A DNA stretch of 64,000 nucleotides from Hyphomicrobiales bacterium (GTDB lineage: Bacteria; Pseudomonadota; Alphaproteobacteria; Rhizobiales; Rhizobiaceae): NCBI GenBank assembly GCA_900471925.1, contig UCGV01000017.1:1-64000 (forward strand), given 5' to 3'. The position numbers were made by a program, and so were the translations under genes. The notes beneath the pieces were generated by a model. That model was given only the letters and a program-made list of their open reading frames with translations. It had not been told where the DNA came from and made no database searches. The stretch's first letter is position 1. Every line of letters starts with the position of its first letter. Positions 53,293 to 63,137 of this stretch are shown here, in pieces.

Positions 53293-54078
53293 TCAGATCT
53301 TGAGACGTTCCGCAGCTCGCAGAGCTGCCGTCTTGGCATCATCCATCACGGACTTGCGGGCCTTCAGGAACGCGTTAGTGATCTCAGGACCGGCCTTTTC
53401 GGGACTGCCGGCATCGAACGGGGGATGCGGATCGTATTCGATGATCAGCTGGATGCGCTTGGCCACATCCTCTCCGCGCAACCTCGCCACGATATCGAGC
53501 CCGAAATCCAGCCCTGCGGTCGTGCCGCCGCCGGTGATGATGTTGCCATCCTCGACCACCCTATCGTGAACAGGAATGGCGCCGAAGGTCGGCAGGATGT
53601 CCCGAACATTCCAGAGTGTGGTCGCACGTTTGCCCTGGAGGACACCGGCCGCGCCGAGCACCAGCGAGCCCGTGCAGACGGCGGTGACGTAACGAGCATT
53701 CGCAGCCATGTCCTTTACGAAGGCAAGCGTCTCCGGATCCTCCATCAACGCAGTCGAGCCCGCGAGCCCACCCGGAATGAAGAAGACATCAACCTTCCTC
53801 GGGCAATCCGCGAAAGTCGTGGTGGGCGTGATCGACACGCCGACTTCGGTCGGAACCGGTGTTTTATCTTTCCAGACCAGATGGACCTTCCCCATCGTCA
53901 TGTTGAACACGGTCATCGGGCCGACCAGATCCAGCAAGATCATCTTTGGATGAACCAGCATGGCGAAGACTAGGCCATCGGAAGACGATGGCGGTGTCTG
54001 GGCGGATGCGGTCTCGTTATTGAAGAGAATTCCGGCGCCGACGGCGGCCATCAGCTGGTTGAAATCGCGACGATTCAT
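53293..54078 (-). CDS. exported DJ-1/PfpI family protein
   Basis: 261 residues. N-terminal Tat-type signal MNRRDFNQLMAAVGAGILF. DJ-1/PfpI fold with the nucleophile elbow in VTAVCTGSLVLGAAG (Cys), PRKVDVFFIPGGLAGS and GGGTTAGLDFGLDI. It resembles isonitrile hydratase/AraC-like transcriptional regulators of the DJ-1 superfamily, which lack DNA binding here. Export through Tat is unusual for this fold. Function unknown. Confidence 0.8.
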   Translation of the reverse strand: MNRRDFNQLMAAVGAGILFNNETASAQTPPSSSDGLVFAMLVHPKMILLDLVGPMTVFNMTMGKVHLVWKDKTPVPTEVGVSITPTTTFADCPRKVDVFFIPGGLAGSTALMEDPETLAFVKDMAANARYVTAVCTGSLVLGAAGVLQGKRATTLWNVRDILPTFGAIPVHDRVVEDGNIITGGGTTAGLDFGLDIVARLRGEDVAKRIQLIIEYDPHPPFDAGSPEKAGPEITNAFLKARKSVMDDAKTAALRAAERLKI

Positions 54079-54124
54079 GATCGTTTTCCTTTTGCGTTTG
54101 ACTATGGGATTGATGGGAAGATTT

Positions 54125-54560
54125 TAGGCGCTTCAGCAGGACCTCGCGGATCTTGCGAAGCGCCTCGTTCTGATCGGCGTCGTAGGGCAACAGCCCCTTG
54201 AGCCCGCCGTCTGCGCCGACGAGAGCAGCAAGGTAGTGTGGCTGATGTGATAGTCGCCGTCTTCGCTCGGCAGTTTCGAGGCATGGATTATCCAGCCGTT
54301 CACCACTTTCTGCATCTCGTCCGGCTTGCCGGTAATGCCGGTGATCACGTAGGCATACATCACATCGGGCGTATCGCGCTCCGGATCGATCGAGAAGAAA
54401 AAGGCCTTAAGCGGCTTGCCCTCCGGACCGAGTGCGTCAAGCGCCATCGCGTTGCAGGAGCGGGCATCGACGAGGGTTTCGCCGAGAAGCCGGCTCGGGC
54501 CGCGGATGTCGAGAAGCAGCCTGCGGCCGTTCGGGAGTTCCTGATAAAGCGCCGCGCATC
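54125..54560 (-). pseudogene. decayed SCO1/SenC copper-chaperone gene
   Basis: The segment encodes AMALDALGPEGKPLKAFFFSIDPERDTPDV, VITGITGKPDEMQKV and SEDGDYHISHT, which follow the SCO1/PrrC pattern, but the frame then breaks near 54235; the continuation AALVGADGGLKGLLPYDADQNEALRKIREV is in another frame. The conserved CxxxC copper site before ALDAL reads TLVDARSC here, so the metal ligands are gone. A frame shift and loss of the ligand cysteines show that this gene is not functional. Next to a DUF2946-like gene that also belongs to copper or membrane chaperone loci. Confidence 0.7.
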
Positions 54561-54806
54561 CGTTGATGATACGCCACGTAACGGATTGGCCTACTTTAAG
54601 AAGTATCGGCATGTGGGCCGCGATGCACATTGGACGCGGCGGGCGGGCTTCTGCGGTGTGGTCGATAAAAACGACGGGCGCATCAGCACCTGCAATGGTC
54701 TGGTCGAACATGGAACATGATCCGGCAGTGCGCCGGCACATATCCGTTCAACGCGGACAGGTTCCCGGCACCAACTGAAGAAACTGTCGCACCTCGCGAC
54801 AGCGGC

Positions 54807-55208
54807 TCAGACGATCGGGACAGATGGAGGACCGCGCGGGGCGGTATTGGGAGGGAAGAGCTGACGGTAAAAGGCTTCCGTGCGGATCGGCAGGAAGCGT
54901 TCTATCTCGCGGGTGATCGGCACGCCGGCAGTATTGGCCGGAGTGGGAAGAAGGATCGATGCGGTCAGGCGGCAGGCTTCGCATCCCGAGCCGAAATCAT
55001 GGCCGTCGTGCTTTGCCTTTCCGTCTTCCGACGGCAGGCAGAGAACTGGAAGCGTGCCATCCGGAAGCGTATACTGCGCCAGTTCGCTGTTCGGGATGGA
55101 GTGGTAATCGAGCGTTGGCGGTTTGTGCGCGAAGCCGACAAACAGCAGTGCGAGCGCGCAGATTGTGCGCACCGCCCACTGTTCGGCATGGCAAAGCCGC
55201 TTGCTCAT
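54807..55208 (-). CDS. DUF2946-like secreted protein
   Basis: 133 residues with an N-terminal hydrophobic segment (TICALALLFVGFA) and then PPTLDYHSIPNSELAQYTLPDGTLPVLCLPSEDG and GCEACRLTASILLPTP, a pattern of DUF2946-like proteins that sit next to SCO and other copper chaperones. The CxxC (GCEACR) may bind metal. It probably co-occurred with the now-broken SCO gene. Confidence 0.65.
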   Translation of the reverse strand: MSKRLCHAEQWAVRTICALALLFVGFAHKPPTLDYHSIPNSELAQYTLPDGTLPVLCLPSEDGKAKHDGHDFGSGCEACRLTASILLPTPANTAGVPITREIERFLPIRTEAFYRQLFPPNTAPRGPPSVPIV

Positions 55209-55694
55209 CGAATCCCCCGTGCCGTCAATGGCACATCGCCATCATAGATTGATCGCGCCTTCGGCTCAATGCGGCAATTTACACCATCGGGGTGATGCAG
55301 AGCGGGTTGCCGAAGACGTCGAGCGGCGACGCATTGACGGAGGCTACGGAAGGGCGAGTGAACCCAACGCAGCGAACTCGGATTTCACGTCACGGTCCCG
55401 ATTTTCGTTGAGGTATTTCATCGTGAATGAATGTCATGACGGATGATTGTGGACCAGCCTACCGAAGGCCCCGCGAACGATGCCTGCGGCGTTGACCTGT
55501 GGCGACCAATGATCACGTTTGCCCAATGGGCCGGGGAAAACCGCGATGCTTTCAAAAGCAAATGACGGTCGGGCGCTTGCGGCCGTCTGCAAACGGGCAG
55601 GGCCGAGCGTCGCAGCGCCGGCTAACGGCCTTGACTTAAGCTTCGACCATAAGTCTAGGTTCGCCGGCCCCGCAACGGTGCAAGTGAGCCAAAT
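55209..55694. other. intergenic region, no gene seen
   Basis: About 485 bases with no supported gene, between the DUF2946-like gene and the 3' end of the PadR gene. A short leftward frame ending VNASPLDVFGNPLCITPMV at about 55280-55340 could be a gene remnant, but is too short to call. Confidence 0.45.
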
Positions 55695-56264
55695 TCAGTT
55701 GGGTGGATTTTCATCACGAAACTGGTATTCGCCTACTTCGAGTCGTCGAATCAGGTCTGTCGTCCAAGACGCCGTTGCCGAGAGATGCCCGCTCCAGAGT
55801 TCGAGCAGATCTTTCGTATGCGGTGGATCGCTTCGGTTGGCGACGGTGGGCGCTAAGCCGTCGAGGAGCTCCCGGTTTTTCCGTGCTCTCTTAAGACTCC
55901 CCTTAAGCAACTCTACTACTCGCTCAAGCCGGAGCTCTTCCATAAAGGCCACCCCAGCGCCGAGCTGTTCCAAATCAAAGCTAGACAGTGCTTGTTCCAA
56001 TAAGACGAAAAATTCTGCCTCTCCATTTTCCGTAAGCTCATAGATAGTCCGCCCGGGCCCTTCCGGGCTCTCTTCGGTCGCAATAGCGCGCAACTTCCCT
56101 TCTTTGGTGAGCTGTTTGAGCGCGTGGTAAATCGACCCTACCTTCACACTTGTCCATGTTTCTACCTTCCATTCGGCTAGCTGGCGGTGCACCGCATATC
56201 CGTGCGTCGTCCCCCCATGCTTACGAAATACCCCTAGAACTAGAAGTCGGATCACTGACGCCAC
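55695..56264 (-). CDS. PadR-family transcriptional regulator
   Basis: 189 residues. The PadR winged HTH is clear: RLLVLGVFRKHGGTTHGYAVHRQLAEW and VKVGSIYHALKQLTKEGKLRAI, followed by the GPGRTIYELTENGEAEF wing. A C-terminal helical domain (residues 110-150) mediates dimerisation. It typically represses a neighbouring gene in response to a small molecule, perhaps the divergent DUF6194-like gene. Confidence 0.88.
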   Translation of the reverse strand: MASVIRLLVLGVFRKHGGTTHGYAVHRQLAEWKVETWTSVKVGSIYHALKQLTKEGKLRAIATEESPEGPGRTIYELTENGEAEFFVLLEQALSSFDLEQLGAGVAFMEELRLERVVELLKGSLKRARKNRELLDGLAPTVANRSDPPHTKDLLELWSGHLSATASWTTDLIRRLEVGEYQFRDENPPN

Positions 56265-56379
56265 AGCGTGCCTCCTGAGGCGAGTTCCCTTTCAACGCTA
56301 TTCAACATTGACTACCTCGGTCATTCCGCGTAGCTAGTACTCCATATTGAATACACCTGTGCGGTTTGTCGATGGAGCA

Positions 56380-56847
56380 ATGATGGTAAACCAGTCGATC
56401 CAATCCGAAGTGTCAGAATATATTCTTTCCCTTTGCCCAGAGGCCCGGGTCGTTGAAAACGAGGGTGACACTTTCTTTTTTGGAGGAGCAGAAGAAAATT
56501 TCCCATTTGCAACTATCGTTTCGAAGGACACTGATTTCGACGACCTGTCGAATCTCGCGCGGGAATCCGTATTCCGTCTCAATATTGGGTGCGGGAAGGA
56601 GACATTTCGGTCGATGTTTCCGAACTTCAATAGTAACGACGACAAGTCATCCGCACGAACGACTGACTTCACAGTTATCGACAAGGCGCTGCCGCATCCT
56701 GTGTACGGGCGGATGCATTGGCTTTGCATATTGAACCCCTCTCACGTCACATTGGAAAACCTCTCCCCAGTGATAAGAGAAGCCCACGATCTTCAGGTCG
56801 CTCGAATGTCACGACGATCGGTGAGGGCAGCAAGCCAGAAATCCTGA
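56380..56847 (+). CDS. DUF6194-like protein
   Basis: About 155 residues from the ATG at 56380 (GGAG upstream). The C-terminal block TDFTVIDKALPHPVYGRMHWLCILNPS and LSPVIREAHDLQVARM is typical of the DUF6194 family seen next to PadR regulators. No catalytic residues are established for this family. Divergent from the PadR gene, with about 115 bases between the two starts. Confidence 0.7.
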   Translation: MMVNQSIQSEVSEYILSLCPEARVVENEGDTFFFGGAEENFPFATIVSKDTDFDDLSNLARESVFRLNIGCGKETFRSMFPNFNSNDDKSSARTTDFTVIDKALPHPVYGRMHWLCILNPSHVTLENLSPVIREAHDLQVARMSRRSVRAASQKS

Positions 56848-57045
56848 CGACGCGATGCTTGCGCAAGCGCGGTCCAATCTGTGATGTCCGCCGGAGGCGG
56901 TTGGACAACAGAGCAACTTACGCCATAACAGGCTAAAATGGCAGGCGGTGCTAGCCCGGCCGTTATAGGCCTCAAGACCTGGCCGCTATTACAATCCCAA
57001 CCGGTTGCAAGAGCAAACGTCGACCGCCGGGGCTCCAACAAAACG

Positions 57046-58254
57046 TTACCATCTGTCAACACCATTTGACGCCCCGAGTGTGAACTCTACGCTCCGGAGA
57101 ACAGAAATGAGATTCTTGGCAAATTTAGGCGCGTCTCGACGCCTCGGCCAAACCAACCAAAGTGGAAGCGCCAGGGCTTTATTCAGTTCAGCTCGGATCA
57201 ATGAGCGTCCAATCGCAGCCACTGAGGGAGCCGGTAGAATAGAGATGAACCCGTGCTCCAAAACGAGGTTCAAAAGGACGGGCAAGGAATCGGCTTCAAG
57301 GATCTGCAAATTCGAACGTTCGTCTTCGGTGAGGATTTCATGGAGGAGGCGATTAAACATTTGTCGTAAACCGCTCTTCGAACTTGGAACAGCGATCGGG
57401 TGGGAGAGGATAAGTTTGCGAAGCGACGCTTCTGTTGATTGTTTGGGCTGATCAGGAGAGCCACCGACAAGCGCAAGTGGTGTCGTCATAATAAGGTAGT
57501 GATCGACATCGGAAGGGACAACGAGAGTATCCAGGATGGTTGCATCAAACGAGCCACTCTTAAGGCCGCTAATCAGCTCTTCGGAGGTGGTGCACGATAG
57601 GGACAATGGTTGCAGGGGACGAATATGTTTCCAATGCACTAGAAGGGAGGCGAGCAGTCCGGCGACTTGGCTTTCATGGCCCAACGGAATTACCGATCCT
57701 AAGCGGACTGTCGCTTCGCGATCTCGGAAGCGCCCGGCAGCGCTCAAAGTCAGCTCTGACCACAATCGTTCAACAGCTCTAGCCGCCGCCGCAACCCTTA
57801 GGCCTGCGCTGGTCGGAACGGAACCTTCCACCGAGCGAGCCAGGAGCTTTTCGCCAAAAATTGCCTCGACCTGGGCAATCTGACGTGTCAATTGCGGCTG
57901 TCCCAATCCGAGATTCAGAGCCGTCCGCTTGATACTGCCTGTTTCCGTAATATGGAGGAAACGGGACAGTGCTTGGAATTTTATTGGCTTGTCAAAGATT
58001 CGTCCATCGCCATCAGGGAAGAGGGCGAAAATCTCTTTCTCCAACGCTTCAATGGTAAGCAGCAATCGGTCGCCCTCCAGCGTTAGAACGAGGTCAGCGC
58101 CTGCTTTTCTGACGAGAACAACAGATATCTCCGCTTGCAGGCGATTAATCGCGACGGCTACGGTCGAGACCGGTTTTCCTAAGGCCCTGGAGGCCGCTCG
58201 GATACTTCGCTCACGTAGCACAACACATGCAATGCAAAGAGCTGAAGTATCCAC
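57046..58254 (-). CDS. LysR-type regulator with two HTH domains
   Basis: 402 residues, longer than the usual 300. An N-terminal LysR-type HTH (SIRAASRALGKPVSTVAVAINRLQAEISVVLVRKA) at about residues 17-51 is followed by a second, closely similar HTH at about 100-137 (SIKRTALNLGLGQPQLTRQIAQVEAIFGEKLLARS) before the substrate-binding domain (about 155-390). Two tandem LysR HTH domains in one chain are unusual. It probably controls the dehydratase and transporter genes downstream on the same strand (58270-63137). Confidence 0.85.
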   Translation of the reverse strand: MDTSALCIACVVLRERSIRAASRALGKPVSTVAVAINRLQAEISVVLVRKAGADLVLTLEGDRLLLTIEALEKEIFALFPDGDGRIFDKPIKFQALSRFLHITETGSIKRTALNLGLGQPQLTRQIAQVEAIFGEKLLARSVEGSVPTSAGLRVAAAARAVERLWSELTLSAAGRFRDREATVRLGSVIPLGHESQVAGLLASLLVHWKHIRPLQPLSLSCTTSEELISGLKSGSFDATILDTLVVPSDVDHYLIMTTPLALVGGSPDQPKQSTEASLRKLILSHPIAVPSSKSGLRQMFNRLLHEILTEDERSNLQILEADSLPVLLNLVLEHGFISILPAPSVAAIGRSLIRAELNKALALPLWLVWPRRRDAPKFAKNLISVLRSVEFTLGASNGVDRW

Positions 58255-58269
58255 AATTCCACTCTTTTG

Positions 58270-59361
58270 TTAAAGTGATGACACCAAGAACTCTTCCATT
58301 GCTGAAGCGTTTGGATCCCAACCACCGCCATCAACCTGCAAAAGCTCAAGGAAACCATCAGGGGTCGTTGCGATCGGATGCTGATAGAAACGTGCGGAAT
58401 TTGGATCCACTGTTGAAGCGTAGTATTCAGCAAGAAGACCCCGTCTAGTGACCGCCATTAAAGGGGCGTGGATCTGTTGATCTCCGTGACTGGAGATTGA
58501 TACCCCTTGAGCCTCTGCGAGAACTGCAATCCGCAGGAACTCAGTGACACCCCCCGTCCAGCGGGCATCGGGTTGTGCAATTGCTACGCCGGTTGCGAGA
58601 AGATCACGGAATCCGGACAGCCCGTATTCCTGCTCTCCGGCCGCGATCGGTATATTGAGGCCACGACAGACTCGTTCATAGCCACCATATTCTTCAGGAC
58701 CAACCGGCTCTTCGAACCAGCCTATGTCGAATTCTTCGACCCGCTTTCCAAATGCTATTGCCTCGTGTGGTTGGTACGCACAGTTGGCGTCAAGCATGAG
58801 AGAGAAATTGTTGCCCAACACCTCGCGGGCAGCACGGACGCGGGCAACGTCCTCCTCTATCGTTGCGCCGCCTACCTTGATCTTCACGCCTTGAGCGCCG
58901 AGGAGAAGGTAGCCCTCCACCTCCCGCTGCAAATCGATAAGTGTCTTGTTTTCTCCGTAGTAGCCGCCGGCGATATAGAATGGAACTCGCTCGGTTTGGC
59001 CCCCAAGAAGCCGGTGAAGAGGCATGCGAGCCGCTTTCGCCTTCAAGTCCCACAAGGCCATATCCACGGTCGAAATTGCGTAGTGCTCGTGGCCACGTCG
59101 GCCGTAAACCTTCGGATCGCAGAGCGTCAAGAGAACCTGCCCTATAAGATCAGCATCCATTCCAATAAGAAGCTCTGAGTAGACCGCCAAAATGGCGACT
59201 TCTCCCGGCGAGGCACCCCCAATTCCGACGCCTGTGACGCCCTCTTCGGTCTCAAGACGCAAGACGCATCGCTGCACATCCGACCAAGTATTTTTGCCAT
59301 TGCGGATTGGTATAGCTCGTGGCCAACGGTAATAATCGCGCCGAACCTTTGTTATTATCAT
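58270..59361 (-). CDS. enolase-superfamily dehydratase/racemase (mandelate racemase type)
   Basis: 363 residues of the mandelate racemase/muconate lactonising group. Markers: VKIKVGG (KxK), LMLDANCAY and FEEPVG (metal ligands Asp/Glu), AAGEQEYG (Glu) and SSHGDQQIHA (His). This resembles dehydratases of acid sugars. Substrate not decided by the sequence. It forms a leftward unit with a second paralogue and a dipeptide-type ABC importer, so an imported sugar acid is a reasonable substrate. Confidence 0.9.
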   Translation of the reverse strand: MIITKVRRDYYRWPRAIPIRNGKNTWSDVQRCVLRLETEEGVTGVGIGGASPGEVAILAVYSELLIGMDADLIGQVLLTLCDPKVYGRRGHEHYAISTVDMALWDLKAKAARMPLHRLLGGQTERVPFYIAGGYYGENKTLIDLQREVEGYLLLGAQGVKIKVGGATIEEDVARVRAAREVLGNNFSLMLDANCAYQPHEAIAFGKRVEEFDIGWFEEPVGPEEYGGYERVCRGLNIPIAAGEQEYGLSGFRDLLATGVAIAQPDARWTGGVTEFLRIAVLAEAQGVSISSHGDQQIHAPLMAVTRRGLLAEYYASTVDPNSARFYQHPIATTPDGFLELLQVDGGGWDPNASAMEEFLVSSL

Positions 59362-59372
59362 TTCAACACCCT

Positions 59373-60539
59373 CTAGTGCTCAGCCAGCGAACCATCGACG
59401 CTGCTGCGCACAGCCACATGGATCGGCCGGTATGGAAAATCGGACGACGCGGATGGCGCAATTGCAGACCCCAGACCGGGTCGATCAGACGGCGATACGA
59501 AGCCCTCTATCTGCCTCAAACCGATCGTGGTTAATTCACTCCCCACGAGCGTTGTCGACGCAAAGTCGTCCGTATATCGAGCAGTGGGAAATTCGAAAAT
59601 TAGGAGATTGGGGATCGAGGCTGCGAAGTGGAGCGACGCTATCGTTGCAATAGGAGAATAGGTATTATGTGGAATGACATCGACATCATAAGCCTCGGCC
59701 AAGGCGGCAACCTTCCTCGCACCTGTAAACCCACCACAAAGCGCAATACATGGTCGTAGGTATTGTGCGGCACCCGTTTGCAGCAACTCGTTGAATTGCT
59801 CGATGGCGAAAAGACGCTCGCCGGTCGCCACCGGAACTCCAATCCGAGATTGAACTTGCGCCATAATGGACGCGGATGTGGGGCGGATTGGATCTTCGTA
59901 AAAGAGCGGATTGAGGTGATCCAGCTTTCTCCCGAAGGCAATGGCTTCTGCGGGTCGCAACCGACGATGGATTTCTATACATAGGTCTGTATCGACACCT
60001 ATCGCATCCCTGACGGCCTCGAGTGTCTCCAACGCTTCAGTAATCCGTGATACGTGAGCGCCAGCAATTGGTATGCCGACATCTTCGTCCAGGAATGGGT
60101 TCACATGGCCGACAGCTGTAAAGCCAGCTTTTTTAAGGTCTTTGCAACGCTCGACTAATTGCTCTCGCGTCGTGCCTCTAGCATGTCCGTAAACGCGAAC
60201 CTTCGATCGACAACGGCCTCCGAGAAGTGAGTGAATTGGCTCATTCGCTCGTTGCCCCTTTAGGTCCCATAGGGCTATGTCGATAGCTGATATGGCCGCC
60301 ATGACGATTGAACCGCCATAACTGCCAAACCGCTTCATCGCATGCCAATGGCGTTCAATGTCCTGAGAGTCCAGGCCAATAAGATAGTTCGAAAACTTCT
60401 CCAGAACCGTGCGCGTGGCCTCGATATGGGACCACGCGCCGGCTTCGCCGGTGCCGATAAGGCCATCGGCTGTTTCCACTTCGACAAAGAGGTATTTGTC
60501 CGCGAGAACAGGCGTCACCCGCGTGATAGATGTTTTCAT
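59373..60539 (-). CDS. enolase-superfamily dehydratase, mannonate/galactonate dehydratase-like
   Basis: 388 residues from MKTSITRVTPVLADKYLFV at 60539, chosen to avoid overlap with the binding-protein gene (a frame to 60611 exists). Metal ligands lie in CIEIHRR, FYEDPIRP and ATGERLF, with IPHNTYSP replacing the mandelate racemase His-Asp dyad, as in galactonate/mannonate dehydratases. Its product would be a 2-keto-3-deoxy sugar acid. Only 11 bases separate it from the first enolase-superfamily gene. Confidence 0.88.
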   Translation of the reverse strand: MKTSITRVTPVLADKYLFVEVETADGLIGTGEAGAWSHIEATRTVLEKFSNYLIGLDSQDIERHWHAMKRFGSYGGSIVMAAISAIDIALWDLKGQRANEPIHSLLGGRCRSKVRVYGHARGTTREQLVERCKDLKKAGFTAVGHVNPFLDEDVGIPIAGAHVSRITEALETLEAVRDAIGVDTDLCIEIHRRLRPAEAIAFGRKLDHLNPLFYEDPIRPTSASIMAQVQSRIGVPVATGERLFAIEQFNELLQTGAAQYLRPCIALCGGFTGARKVAALAEAYDVDVIPHNTYSPIATIASLHFAASIPNLLIFEFPTARYTDDFASTTLVGSELTTIGLRQIEGFVSPSDRPGLGSAIAPSASSDFPYRPIHVAVRSSVDGSLAEH

Positions 60540-60580
60540 GACGTTCACCGGTAGTCGAGGGCGCAAGTGCTCCCAGTCGT

Positions 60581-62131
60581 TCAAGCTGCCGTAAAATAAT
60601 TCAGCTGCCAATCATTGCCGTTTGGCATGACTGCGGGCTGAAGTCCTTTTGTTGTTCCGAACGCGAAAACGTCGTTTGTCAGCCACACCATGGAGGCGCT
60701 TTCTTCCATGCGCTTTTGCATTTCGATTATTTGCGCGATCCGAGCCTTTTCGTCGGTATTGACCAAGCTCGCTTCTTGAAGCTCTTCGAATTTAGCGTCG
60801 TTAAAGCGCTGCCAGTTCCAGTCGCCAATTTGTTCGCGCAGGAACCATCGCGTGTTAAAGTTGGGGTCGATATGCGCGTTGAAACGTAGGAAGAACATTT
60901 CCAACTCGGCACCAGATGCGCCTTTACCGGACGACCAGAAAGTCGCACCTTCACGCTGGTCGATATCGACGACGATTCCGACCTCTGCCAGCAGAGCTTG
61001 AGCTACCAGCGCCATATTCTGGAACGCAGGTTCATTCAGTATGGTTAGCTTCAGCTTGATTGGCAAAGTCACCCCGGAGCCTCCAAGAAGCGCGCGGGCT
61101 TTTTCGATATCTCGCTGGTAAACTGGCGCGTCTTCCCAGTGTCCTGTTGCGCCGGGGGGGATCATCGAGTTCAAGCGCCCCGCGTCTCCCTGATAACCCG
61201 CAAGAATCATCTGATCGACGTCAAGAGCCAGCTTTACCGCTTGCCTTACTGCGAGATTATCGAGAGGAGCCCGCTCCATGTTCATACCAAGCCACACAAA
61301 CCGCATGCTCGGTCTCTTGGTGACGACAGTGTCTTCAGATTTTATCTGGTTGGCGGCGCTCAGAGAGAGTTCCGTGAAGTTGATTTCCTTGGATTGCAGG
61401 GCAAGCTCCGCCGTCTTCGGGTTGGCAATATATTGCAGCCTGCAAACATCGAAAGCGGGTTGATAGGCCTTGAAGTCCTTGTTGGACACCAATACCAATC
61501 CTCGTTGTGGCTGCAAGGATTCCACGCGGTAGGGGCCCGAACCAACCGGTGACTGGCTGTGCTTCGCTCCCAACGCTTCAACCGCCTTTTTAGATGTAAT
61601 CACGCCAGATCCACCGACGAGAGCGACTTGCCACACACTTGGAGTTGGCTTTGTGAAAATTAGGCTGCCCGAGTACGTGTCATGGATTTTAACTTCCTTG
61701 AGTGTGCCCCAATCGTCGCGGTAGCTGGAAACGTTGCCGTTGGCGTCAGGCGTCAGATACCGTTCGAAGGAAAATTTGACGTCTTCTGCTGTCATTTCAC
61801 CGTAGCCGTCGGTGAAATGTTGAGCTTTCTTCAAGCGAAACGCGATTTCCGTCGGTGAAATTTGTTCAATACTTTCCGCTGCATCAAGCTCCCATTCGAA
61901 CTTGCTCGACTTGTAAGAGATCAGGCGCTGAAAGACGGCACGAATGATGTTACCATCGACCTGGCCCGTCCTAAAAGGAGGATCGAGATTTTTCACTTCC
62001 CTATCGATTCGAACGGAGACCGATCGGCCATCATCTGCGAAGACAGCTGTTCCTGGCACAAGAAAGCTGCCAACGATACCCGCGGTTGCCTGCATGAGCC
62101 TGCGTCTGCTAATTCCCAATTGGTCTGCCAT
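60581..62131 (-). CDS. dipeptide/oligopeptide-type ABC substrate-binding protein
   Basis: About 516 residues, with a Tat signal (ISRRRLMQATAGIVGSFLVPGTAVFADD). Start at 62131 has GGAGGA at the right distance; the ATG at 62137 has it abutting. SBP family 5: RVDGNIIRAVFQRLISYKSS-type opening and ERYLTPDANGNVSSYRDDWGTLKEVKI, LRFNAHIDPNFNTRWF. These proteins often bind peptides, but many in rhizobia bind sugar acids or polyols, which the linked dehydratases would suit. Confidence 0.9.
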   Translation of the reverse strand: MADQLGISRRRLMQATAGIVGSFLVPGTAVFADDGRSVSVRIDREVKNLDPPFRTGQVDGNIIRAVFQRLISYKSSKFEWELDAAESIEQISPTEIAFRLKKAQHFTDGYGEMTAEDVKFSFERYLTPDANGNVSSYRDDWGTLKEVKIHDTYSGSLIFTKPTPSVWQVALVGGSGVITSKKAVEALGAKHSQSPVGSGPYRVESLQPQRGLVLVSNKDFKAYQPAFDVCRLQYIANPKTAELALQSKEINFTELSLSAANQIKSEDTVVTKRPSMRFVWLGMNMERAPLDNLAVRQAVKLALDVDQMILAGYQGDAGRLNSMIPPGATGHWEDAPVYQRDIEKARALLGGSGVTLPIKLKLTILNEPAFQNMALVAQALLAEVGIVVDIDQREGATFWSSGKGASGAELEMFFLRFNAHIDPNFNTRWFLREQIGDWNWQRFNDAKFEELQEASLVNTDEKARIAQIIEMQKRMEESASMVWLTNDVFAFGTTKGLQPAVMPNGNDWQLNYFTAA

Positions 62132-62156
62132 GTTCATTCCTCCGTTTAGCTTTGCG

Positions 62157-63137
62157 TCATGCTTCGGCTGTCCCTTGCAGGGCCACCGCTTGACCTAATG
62201 AGAAGGGAAAGTGGCATCTGACGAGACGGTCGGAACCAGCTTCCGTTAAAGAGGGTAATACTGATGAGCATTTGGCTACAGCTACCGGGCATCGGGTATG
62301 AAACCGGCAGCCACTCGGCACCGATGCATTGCTCGGTATCTCTCCCTTGAGAATGATAGGGCGAGAATTTTCGTTGGCCGTAAGAAGCGGATTGGTCGAT
62401 ACAAGCGTCGTGGTATAGGGATGGGCTGGGTTCTCGAAGAGGCTCTCGGTCGGCGCATCCTCGATGATTTGGCCGAGGTACATCACGACGGTTCTACGGG
62501 TGACGCGTTTCACCACGTGCAAGTTATGACTGACCATCAAAAACGTCAGGCCCAACTCGCGCTGGAACTCGAGAAGCAAATTGAGCAACTCACCCTGCAC
62601 GGACACATCGAGGCCAGCGGTGGGTTCGTCTGCCACGAGAACGGATGGACGAAGCAAGAGCGCCCGAATGACTCCGATCCTGCGAGCTTGGCCGCCCGAA
62701 ATTTGATGCGGGTATCGCGAAAGGACGGAGTTTGGGAGTTTTAGCCTGGCGAGCAATTCATCGGCATGCCGCTTGGTCTTATGAGGGTTTAGTCCGTGAA
62801 TCGCCACCGCCTCCATAAGCAGGTCACCAATGGTCATGCGCGGAGACAAGGCGGCCACGGCATCTTGCATGAGCATCTGAACCTGGCGCCGAAAAGCCTT
62901 TCTATCCCTCGACAAGGAGCTGGCCACAGACGCGCCAAGCACCTCAGCAAAGCCCGAGTTAACGGTGGTTAGGCCCAGTAGTACCCGGCATAGAGTGCTT
63001 TTGCCGGAACCCGATTCACCAATGAGGCCAACCGTCTCGCCGGCTTGAAGCTCAAGAGTGACTTCATCCAATGCCCTAACCGACTTCCTATATGTTACAC
63101 TGGCCCGATCCAATTTTATGGCGATGGATTTCGTCAT
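62157..63137 (-). CDS. dipeptide-type ABC transporter ATPase (DppF-like)
   Basis: About 326 residues from the ATG at 63137, which overlaps the stop of the preceding ATPase gene (ATGA). Walker A GESGSGKSTLCRVL, signature ISGGQARRIGVIRALLLRPSVLVADEPTAGLD, C-terminal oligopeptide-type motif GCRFHTRCPVAVAKC. It pairs with the partial ATPase to its right. Confidence 0.93.
   Translation of the reverse strand: MTKSIAIKLDRASVTYRKSVRALDEVTLELQAGETVGLIGESGSGKSTLCRVLLGLTTVNSGFAEVLGASVASSLSRDRKAFRRQVQMLMQDAVAALSPRMTIGDLLMEAVAIHGLNPHKTKRHADELLARLKLPNSVLSRYPHQISGGQARRIGVIRALLLRPSVLVADEPTAGLDVSVQGELLNLLLEFQRELGLTFLMVSHNLHVVKRVTRRTVVMYLGQIIEDAPTESLFENPAHPYTTTLVSTNPLLTANENSRPIILKGEIPSNASVPSGCRFHTRCPVAVAKCSSVLPSLTEAGSDRLVRCHFPFSLGQAVALQGTAEA

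Noticed and set aside
55280-55340. Possible leftover gene end reading VNASPLDVFGNPLCITPMV
   Set aside because: Too short and without an upstream domain to name.
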